A DNA stretch of 8,684 nucleotides from an uncultured Verrucomicrobiota bacterium (GTDB lineage Bacteria > Verrucomicrobiota > Verrucomicrobiia > Limisphaerales > UBA9464): assembly GCA_903925515.1 (NCBI GenBank), contig CAIYFP010000586.1, forward strand, positions 1-8,684. The letters run 5' to 3'. A program made the position numbers and the translations under genes. Under the pieces are notes generated by a model that worked only from the letters and a program-made list of their open reading frames with translations, was not told the DNA's origin and did not search any database. Below, one piece after another: positions 5,801 through 8,684 of this stretch. The stretch's first letter is position 1, and each line of letters opens with the position of its first letter.

Positions 5801-8141
5801 ACGTGATCGTGGGATTGCCAAGGACGGTGGGGTTGCCCGAGGTCGCGCTCAAGGTCAACCCGACGGCGCCGCCCTCGCCGTCGGAGATCCCCGTCAACGT
5901 CACCGTCCGCGGGGTGGTGTTGGCCGCACCGGGGAGGGCTACACCGGTGTCCGACATCGTCACGTTCGCCGGGAGGTTCAGCGTCGGAGGGTCGTTGACC
6001 GCGGTCACGGTCACCACAAACTGCCGCTCGATGGTGTCCACCCCGCCATCCAGCGTGCCGCCGTCATCTCGAACCCTCACGGTGATGATGGCCGTGCCAC
6101 TGCGACCCGGCGCACCGGTCACCGACAGGGTTCCGACAGCCTGAGGGCTGGTGTAAGTCACCGTGGGATCGGGGACCACCGACGGGTTGCTGGAAACCGC
6201 CGTCACCGTCAGGCCCTGAGCAAGGTCGGTATTGCCATCGTCGATTCCGGAAAGGCTGACCGTGCTCGCGGCCGCATCCTCCAGACGGGCCAAGGCCGGG
6301 ATGCTCGCCAACGTGGGGGCGAGGTTGAGGGGCACGACGGTCAACGTGGCAGCCGTACTGGTCACGGAACCCGCGGCATTGGAGACCTCGACGGTGTAGG
6401 AGCCCGCATCGGCAGGCTGGACATCCAGAATCGTCAGCTCGCCGGTCGCGGTGCCTGAAAGGCGTCCGCCAGTAACCAGCGGGACTCCTCCCCGGCGCCA
6501 AGCATAGGTCACCGGCTGGAGCGAACTGGTCACAGATACCGTGAGCAGCACGGTCCGCCCGATGGCGGCCGTCCGACTGGCAGGCTGGGCCGTGATCTGG
6601 GGGGCGGTCTGGACGACGACGGGGATGCCGGAACTGGTGGCCGACCCCTGGGCATTGTTGACGCTCACCGTGTAAGTGCCCGCCTGGCCGAGCGCGATGG
6701 ATGCTATGGAATAGCTGGCGGAGGTGGCCCCGGCGATGGCGGTGCCATTGCGAAACCATTGATAGGACAAAGGGGGCGTGCCGGCCGCCACCACGCTCAG
6801 CGCCAATGCCTGTCCTAGAATCAACGTGGCGTTCGCGGGCGTCACGCTGGTGATGGACGGGGGTTGCAAGATGCTGACGACCGCGTTGGCGCTCGTCACC
6901 GTCCCCGCCCAGTTGTCCAGCTGGACGGTGTACGTCCCGGCATCGGAGAGCTGCGCCCCCGTGATGACCAGCTCCAGCCCGGTCGCGCCCGAGATCCGGC
7001 CACCATTGGAGATCACCGTGGTGCCGGCAGACGTGGTGCGTCGCCAAACCACGGAGGTCCCCGGACCCCCACCGCCCACCGCCGTCAACCTCAGGGTCTC
7101 CCCAGGGTTCACCGCCGCTCCGGACGGCGATCTGGCCAGGACCGGCGGATAGGTGAACACCACGGAGTCGAGACCTGCGTAATCGAGGCCTCTCGAGATG
7201 CTGTGGTCCTTGGCGTAGACCCACCGCAGGGTATGCTTCCCCGCCGGGAGCTCCTGCGAGCGGGAGGTCCAGCCTCCCCCATCACCCGACATGCTGTGCG
7301 ACGTCACCTCGTAGCCATTCACGTAGAACTTGAGGAAGTCGTAGTTCTGTTCTGAGCTGACAAAGGCCTGCCAGGTGACGGTCTGCGGACCGGGCACTCC
7401 AGGGATCTCGAACGAGCTGATGCCGTTGTCGGATATCGGCGCAGAACGCAGCGCCAGCCCATCAACACTGCCCCCCGTCAACATGATCCAAGGGGATCCC
7501 TCGGCACTGTTGTAGGGAAGGCCGACGAACCCATTCAACGCCCGGCTGGCATCGCCGATGGAGACGCTGCTGAGCAGGGCGACCTCGGCGATCTGCATGG
7601 CGCTGGCAAGGGCGGGGTTCGCGACGTTCGGGAAAAGCACCTGGTAGGACGTGTAGGCCTTTGTGTTGTCGAACCGGATGGTCTCGGTGCTGAGCCGGGC
7701 CGGGTTGGAATTCAGGTTCCCCATGATGATCGTCTCGAAGGCGCTGCCATTGAGGGAGCCGTACAGCACGAAGTTCGCCGGATCACGCTCCGGCGCATCG
7801 CTGGCATAGGTCAGCGAAATCGCGGTCACCACCGTGGCACCCGCTTTCGGCGTCACCGTGAAACCGGTGTAAGCCTTGTCGGAGTCCACGAACTTCGTGG
7901 CGGTTGAACCGTCGATGGCCTTGTCCGCGCCCTGGTTGGCGGGCGAGTTGGCGTTCCTCGGGACAATGGTGTCGTCGGGGCTGAGCACGTTCCTGACATC
8001 GATCCGGAACGGTTCCTGGGTGAGCTGAGCAAAACCTATGGCGGGCACCAGTCCCCCAAGGATGGCTGCGACAAACCACCGCACGACTGTGCCCCAAGAA
8101 TCCCACTTGGCCGGCCTTTTCGTCCCTCGTGTCTTGTGCAT
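1023..8141 (-). CDS. Giant secreted modular protein with Ig-like, cadherin-like and PPC-like domains (about 2372 aa)
   Basis: A very long exported protein, about 250 kDa, with no visible enzymatic domain; a surface or secreted binding/adhesion role is inferred from the architecture. Residues from the ATG at 8141: signal peptide 1-38 (hydrophobic core VVRWFVAAILGGLVPAIGFA, cut before Q39); F5/8 type C-like 43-191; jelly-roll-like module 193-331; Ig-like 332-424, 426-511, 513-603; cadherin-like repeats 607-717, 718-834, 836-937; Ig-like 941-1025 and a degenerate one 1026-1105; split beta-sandwich 1106-1241 plus 1380-1425 with a PPC-like domain 1243-1379 nested in it; Ig-like 1431-1513, 1515-1599, 1601-1684, 1686-1769; C-terminal region 1776-2372. 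The Ig-like units carry the usual W-(F/Y/L/K)-x-(D/N)-G and D-A-G-x-Y motifs. There is no cysteine anywhere in the translation. The ATG at 8141 is preferred to an in-frame GTG at 8162 because AAGGGAG lies 11 nt before the ATG, while the GTG has no good ribosome binding site. The stop is TGA at 1023-1025. No LPXTG, PEP-CTERM or other anchor is visible at the end (RILAVGALDPSTP). The gene reads divergently from the DruA-like gene and is followed closely by another secreted-protein gene. Confidence 0.5.
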   Translation of the reverse strand: MHKTRGTKRPAKWDSWGTVVRWFVAAILGGLVPAIGFAQLTQEPFRIDVRNVLSPDDTIVPRNANSPANQGADKAIDGSTATKFVDSDKAYTGFTVTPKAGATVVTAISLTYASDAPERDPANFVLYGSLNGSAFETIIMGNLNSNPARLSTETIRFDNTKAYTSYQVLFPNVANPALASAMQIAEVALLSSVSIGDASRALNGFVGLPYNSAEGSPWIMLTGGSVDGLALRSAPISDNGISSFEIPGVPGPQTVTWQAFVSSEQNYDFLKFYVNGYEVTSHSMSGDGGGWTSRSQELPAGKHTLRWVYAKDHSISRGLDYAGLDSVVFTYPPVLARSPSGAAVNPGETLRLTAVGGGGPGTSVVWRRTTSAGTTVISNGGRISGATGLELVITGAQLSDAGTYTVQLDNWAGTVTSANAVVSILQPPSITSVTPANATLILGQALALSVVAAGTPPLSYQWFRNGTAIAGATSASYSIASIALGQAGTYTVSVNNAQGSATSSGIPVVVQTAPQITAQPASRTAAIGRTVLLTVSVTSSLQPVTYAWRRGGVPLVTGGRLSGTATGELTILDVQPADAGSYTVEVSNAAGSVTSTAATLTVVPLNLAPTLASIPALARLEDAAASTVSLSGIDDGNTDLAQGLTVTAVSSNPSVVPDPTVTYTSPQAVGTLSVTGAPGRSGTAIITVRVRDDGGTLDGGVDTIERQFVVTVTAVNDPPTLNLPANVTMSDTGVALPGAANTTPRTVTLTGISDGEGGAVGLTLSATSGNPTVLGNPTITYSGGPTAVLSLPVPALHSNATVPITVRLRDSDGTANGGVDVLEKTFNVQVVAINDPPTIAPIANLNIEDTAGEQTVTLTGLSDGDAGGQSLTITATSSHPSIVTVSPVAFVGPSSPLRFSPVVGAVGTATVTVTVKDNGGTANGGVDTTTRTFVIRVGPVPPEIEVPPADQIVELGQTATFEVVASGIGLTYKWFKDGEGEIPGATSRTLQVQAVATNAAAYRVYVFNANPEQIYRTAVAVLTVVGPPVRSVVLPTQQAEFTSTLALFSGVTATRQWLKDGQPVSGATGASLVIPSATRDSVGEYSIKINVRGIEYISPPVTLRLRTPLATLFSTGLDDRRVRLPDRAEDPHYTLVSPSPVTARAVSVVLTPGQYPSSEWIVGGTNSAWLSPSTRLREPGSNYVYRTTFDLAGVELNSVEMTGSIAADDTVTAIRLNGVAMEGVPTGIGSRGYSTFQFNLTNRRGGDRFMDRARLPSVAVVAATGTTIGSGRDPDERLVYGINIHGTVNSVWWSWVAPTSGTYSVRSTGSAIPVILAVWDGRAVSRLSFLGGDDGLGRDTNTIRRVDFTAVAGREYQISVDGYGEARGVVGIDIRPLGSTATATSADALPSVVPGINLLEFVVRNTADPGSDRGLTGLRVEFTRADGVVHPPTVGTEPVGGIQIYGGRKEFAVSGRFDPGSTFQWYRGNTLIEGATEPSLLFNRVEDFDAGSYRVRIENANGVAWSQPAEFLVDLPLTISRQPADQSVPVGGTAQFSVRFRGNAPLAVQWFLNDQPIAGATSTNLTRVAVGPADAGLYRAVVRDRDGSRDSEPAKLVVVEPPLIVQEPQDLVGVERRDTMRLYSVVDGSLPLRLRWFRNGIPLAVPDTNVLDMGLLRESHAGDYHFVAANLAGSVTSRVARVSVNHPPSLVSGSDDVKADVGGSAKFTVRASGTGRLSYLWYLDGVFQTGADTASLELTNLTARTESRVAVVVVNDFGRITNRFRLDVFPPPVPVVSTGHDIVQEVRLKPGWNAFFLLVQPSDNLASRVFTNVPYTSVWRWSDPGSGPQFISEQSEANLDTTQWQVHLPPAHPGNFQDNLIRVFRHEAYIVHLGGAQEVTLAIAGKPGYQRARWATDGYTLTGFPVVPAAADPLNPGQFLPGVTTREFLGSSAAHYDMAADAPRGLYRLGADGAWTRLGAADELRPGEAYWVYTRGSSRFVAPFELSFSGATEITYGVGGDVQELQLQFPEPSASERIRPTASLGHLLEDQALPLRIAEFDPQVATTWRDLPNGFAISPQVGSRKTLRLAAARSRIPGLVYQGVLKVQSGGTLHRIPITVDRDESNVAAVEGTPFNPVGLWQGTVSITHVSEVNGLTTNYVVNLVTNVVDGVTRIVEIPSTEVRNVSVGSRPTPVRDPFDLPILLHADTNGVLRLLQQVTLMSTPPALGASNPGGEPVLLTDSSTFSRYRGVSMRGRDLVGRRFSTPFFPMARTNGIPFDGTLALGATVSATWALPADDPINPFKHRYHPDHDNLDTSFRVYREEAYPVRRTVRLTIPEGQGSTTNPAMGQEEIEGIYEESVDGFHRTTITARGSFHLKRILAVGALDPSTP
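2835..3851 (-). repeat. Ig-like block 3 (four domains)
   Basis: Residues 1431-1769 contain four Ig-like domains of about 83-85 residues. Tryptophan motifs are FQWYRGN, VQWFLND, LRWFRNG and YLWYLDG. The first three close with DAGSYRV, DAGLYRA and HAGDYHF, while the fourth has a diverged TESRVAVVV ending. No cysteines are present. The block leads through a short proline-rich link (FPPPVPVV) to the C-terminal region. Confidence 0.5.
3867..4826 (-). other. Split beta-sandwich module containing a nested PPC-like domain
   Basis: The host module opens with LFSTGLDDRRVRLPDRAEDP and DPHYTLV, continues through SEWIVGGTNSAWLSPS, GSNYVYRTTFDLAGV and IRLNGVAMEGV, and reaches STFQFNLT at about residue 1241. 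Its usual closing part, PGINLLEFVVRNTADP and LTGLRVEF, appears only after about residue 1390. Between them, at about 4005-4415, sits a complete module resembling a bacterial pre-peptidase C-terminal (PPC) domain: GDRFMDRARL, SVWWSWVAPTSGTYSV, AVWDG and VDFTAVAGREYQISVDGYG. The host type is familiar from extracellular and PEP-CTERM-type proteins, where the two halves are normally contiguous. Confidence 0.5.
4827..5321 (-). repeat. Ig-like block 2 (two domains, the second degenerate)
   Basis: Residues 941-1105. The first domain is standard, with TYKWFKDGEGEIPGATS and a variant AAAYRVYV ending in place of DAGxYxV. The second is shorter: its opening strand lacks the usual QP-x-D-x-x-V-x-x-G motif, but TRQWLKDGQPVSGATG and SVGEYSIKI still mark it as Ig-like. 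Confidence 0.5.
5331..6323 (-). repeat. Three tandem cadherin-like repeats
   Basis: Residues 607-937 hold three repeats of about 100-117 residues. Shared motifs, in order, are AP/DPPT at the start, a T(V/L)xLxG(I/L)(S/D)DG strand, LTVTAxSSNPS-type strands, an ITVRVRDDGGT-like strand and GGVDTIERQFVVTVTAVNDPPT-like ends. The acidic DDG, DSDG and NDPP clusters resemble the calcium-binding positions of bacterial cadherin-like and tandem-95-type repeats. Calcium dependence is inference. The repeats separate Ig-like blocks 1 and 2. Confidence 0.5.
6333..7148 (-). repeat. Ig-like block 1 (three domains)
   Basis: Residues 332-603 form three tandem Ig-like domains of about 85-93 residues. Each has a strand before a conserved tryptophan (VVWRR, YQWFRNG, YAWRRGG) and a closing LSDAGTYTV, LGQAGTYTV or PADAGSYTV motif. 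The two positions that hold the disulphide cysteines in classical I-set domains are filled by hydrophobic or small residues. The copies are clearly divergent at the DNA level, so this is an old domain array and not a recent DNA duplication. Confidence 0.5.
7149..7565 (-). other. Jelly-roll-like module (NYDFLKFYVNG / GKHTLRWVY type) of the giant protein
   Basis: Residues 193-331. Recognisable strings are GPQTVTWQAFVSSEQNYDFL, KFYVNGYEV, LPAGKHTLRWVYAKD and DYAGLDSVVF. The same order of motifs recurs in many large bacterial secreted proteins as a non-catalytic beta-sandwich. I cannot give it a secure family name. It links the discoidin-like module to the first Ig-like block. Confidence 0.5.
7569..8015 (-). 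other. F5/8 type C-like (discoidin-like) module of the giant protein
   Basis: Residues 43-191 from the ATG. The segment has the usual opening of such modules, a variable loop followed by ADKAIDGSTATKFVD, then GFTVTPKAGATVV, ISLTYASDAPERDPANFVLY, and a closing strand MQIAEVALL. Galactose-binding-like folds of this type commonly bind glycans or other surface ligands. That this copy does so is inference. Confidence 0.5.
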
Positions 8142-8400
8142 GTCTCCTGCAACTCCCTTCACGGTGCATCAGCGATCCAACGGATTTCTGGTTCCGGAGC
8201 ATCCCAGCGACCTCTCCTTAAACCACCCTCACCACTAAACATCTTCCCATGAGGCATCGCTTTGCGATCGTCGAGTCCTATTTAAGGCGTTGATGTGACC
8301 TGGGCAGGGTCTTTTCCTGTGAAGAGACAAGGAATTCGAAAATGGGCTGTTTCCGATTTGGATAGACACGAAGCCCTCGTTCAGGCTTGGTTGGCGTGGG
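8142..8400. other. Divergent intergenic region
   Basis: These 259 bp separate the divergent giant gene and DruA-like gene, so both promoters should lie here. I see no convincing -35/-10 pair. An AT-rich TATTTAA (TTAAATA on the minus strand) at 8279-8285 is a weak -10 candidate in either direction. A consensus Shine-Dalgarno TAAGGAG on the minus strand at 8214-8220 precedes an out-of-frame ATG at 8202. If the DruA-like gene belongs to an insertion element, its left end should fall in this interval, but no terminal repeat can be defined without the right end. No RNA gene or terminator is recognisable. Confidence 0.5.
8153..8159 (-). promoter_or_regulatory. Probable ribosome binding site of the giant gene
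   Basis: The minus strand reads AAGGGAG, 11 nt, then ATG at 8141. A second purine run, AGGAGA, lies immediately before the ATG but is too close to act well. These sites decide for the ATG over the in-frame GTG at 8162, which would place seven extra residues before MHKTRG and has no matching upstream site. Confidence 0.5.
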
Positions 8401-8684
8401 ATGAAGACCTCTCCACCGCCCTACACCGATGCCAGTTCGCTGCCCGTCGTGCGGGTGCTCAACAGCCCCGAGGAACGCGCTTGGTTTGACGCACAACTGG
8501 AGGACTCCCACGACCTCGGCGCCTCGCGCCAAGTGGGAGACTCCCTCCGTCAGGTCGTCGAGATCGCCTCCAAGCCCGTCGCGCTCCTCGCGTGGGGGCC
8601 GGCCTGCTACGCCCTCAAGGACCGGGACCGCTGGATCAGCTGGACGGCCCCGCAGCGCATCGCCCGGCTCAAGCTGATCGTCCA
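8401..8684 (+). CDS. DruA-like (DUF4338 family) protein, N-terminal part, cut by window edge
   Basis: The frame runs open from ATG 8401 through 94 codons to the window end. The segment matches my knowledge of the DUF4338/DruA family: SHDLGASRQVGDSLRQV (residues 36-52, the family's HxLG...vGxxLrY element), VALLAWGPACYALKDRDRWI (60-79, including the RDRWIxW core at 75-81) and R-x-x-RLKLIV (86-94), which in full-length members leads to an NNxRFLxL motif just outside this window. DruA is a subunit of the Druantia anti-phage system, but many DUF4338 proteins are stand-alone or linked to DDE transposases, and the latter is the more likely context here. ATG 8401 is the only ATG, GTG or TTG after the in-frame stop at 8320-8322, apart from GTG codons at residues 17 and 19. 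No good Shine-Dalgarno precedes it. It is transcribed away from the giant gene and shares no evident function with it. Confidence 0.5.
   Translation, partial: MKTSPPPYTDASSLPVVRVLNSPEERAWFDAQLEDSHDLGASRQVGDSLRQVVEIASKPVALLAWGPACYALKDRDRWISWTAPQRIARLKLIV

Noticed and set aside
5331..6323. Possible recent DNA-level tandem duplication of the cadherin-like repeats
   Set aside because: The copies share protein motifs, but their nucleotide sequences and lengths differ widely, so they are old repeats and not a recent duplication or assembly artefact.
7783..8202. A 139-codon minus-strand frame starting at 8202, considered as a separate gene
   Set aside because: Most of it overlaps the giant gene in another frame and reads as arginine/histidine-rich shadow sequence. 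Only its start region is kept as a finding because of the consensus ribosome site.
8256..8268. Small stem-loop ATCGC-TTT-GCGAT in the intergenic region
   Set aside because: Only five base pairs with no following T-tract, so it is not a credible terminator, and nothing else marks it as an operator.
8295..8489. A 64-codon plus-strand frame overlapping the start of the DruA-like gene
   Set aside because: It has no recognisable domain and is out of frame with the DUF4338 motifs in the overlapping frame.

Overview
The window comes from a GC-rich bacterial chromosome and most resembles the Verrucomicrobiota (or a relative such as the Kiritimatiellota). That placement is an inference from style. 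It rests on a giant secreted protein made of Ig-like, cadherin-like, discoidin-like and PPC-like modules, a C-terminal module with the string HRYHPDHDN, and a neighbouring DruA/DUF4338-family gene. No rRNA or marker gene is present to confirm it.

Layout, left to right. (1) Positions 1-975, minus strand: the first 325 codons of a secreted, possibly lectin-like protein. It is cut by the window edge and its frame is open to base 1. (2) Positions 976-1022: a 47-bp gap with a ribosome binding site and no terminator, so this gene is probably cotranscribed behind its neighbour. (3) Positions 1023-8141, minus strand: one gene of about 2372 codons that fills more than 80% of the window. It encodes a cysteine-free, modular, exported protein with signal peptide, F5/8-type-C-like module, jelly-roll-like module, three Ig-like domains, three cadherin-like repeats, two Ig-like domains, a beta-sandwich module with a PPC-like domain nested inside it, four Ig-like domains, and a C-terminal region of about 600 residues. 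(4) Positions 8142-8400: a divergent intergenic region. (5) Positions 8401-8684, plus strand: the N-terminal 94 codons of a DUF4338 (DruA-like) protein, cut by the right edge. It is probably a transposase-related gene, or less likely part of a defence locus.

The two minus-strand genes look like a two-gene unit for exported proteins with carbohydrate-binding or adhesion-type modules. Their ligand and role cannot be read from sequence. No catalytic domain, tRNA, rRNA, CRISPR array or complete insertion sequence is visible. The most interesting points are the nested domain arrangement, the absence of cysteine from the giant protein, its unnamed C-terminal module, and an out-of-frame start with a consensus Shine-Dalgarno just upstream of the giant gene.
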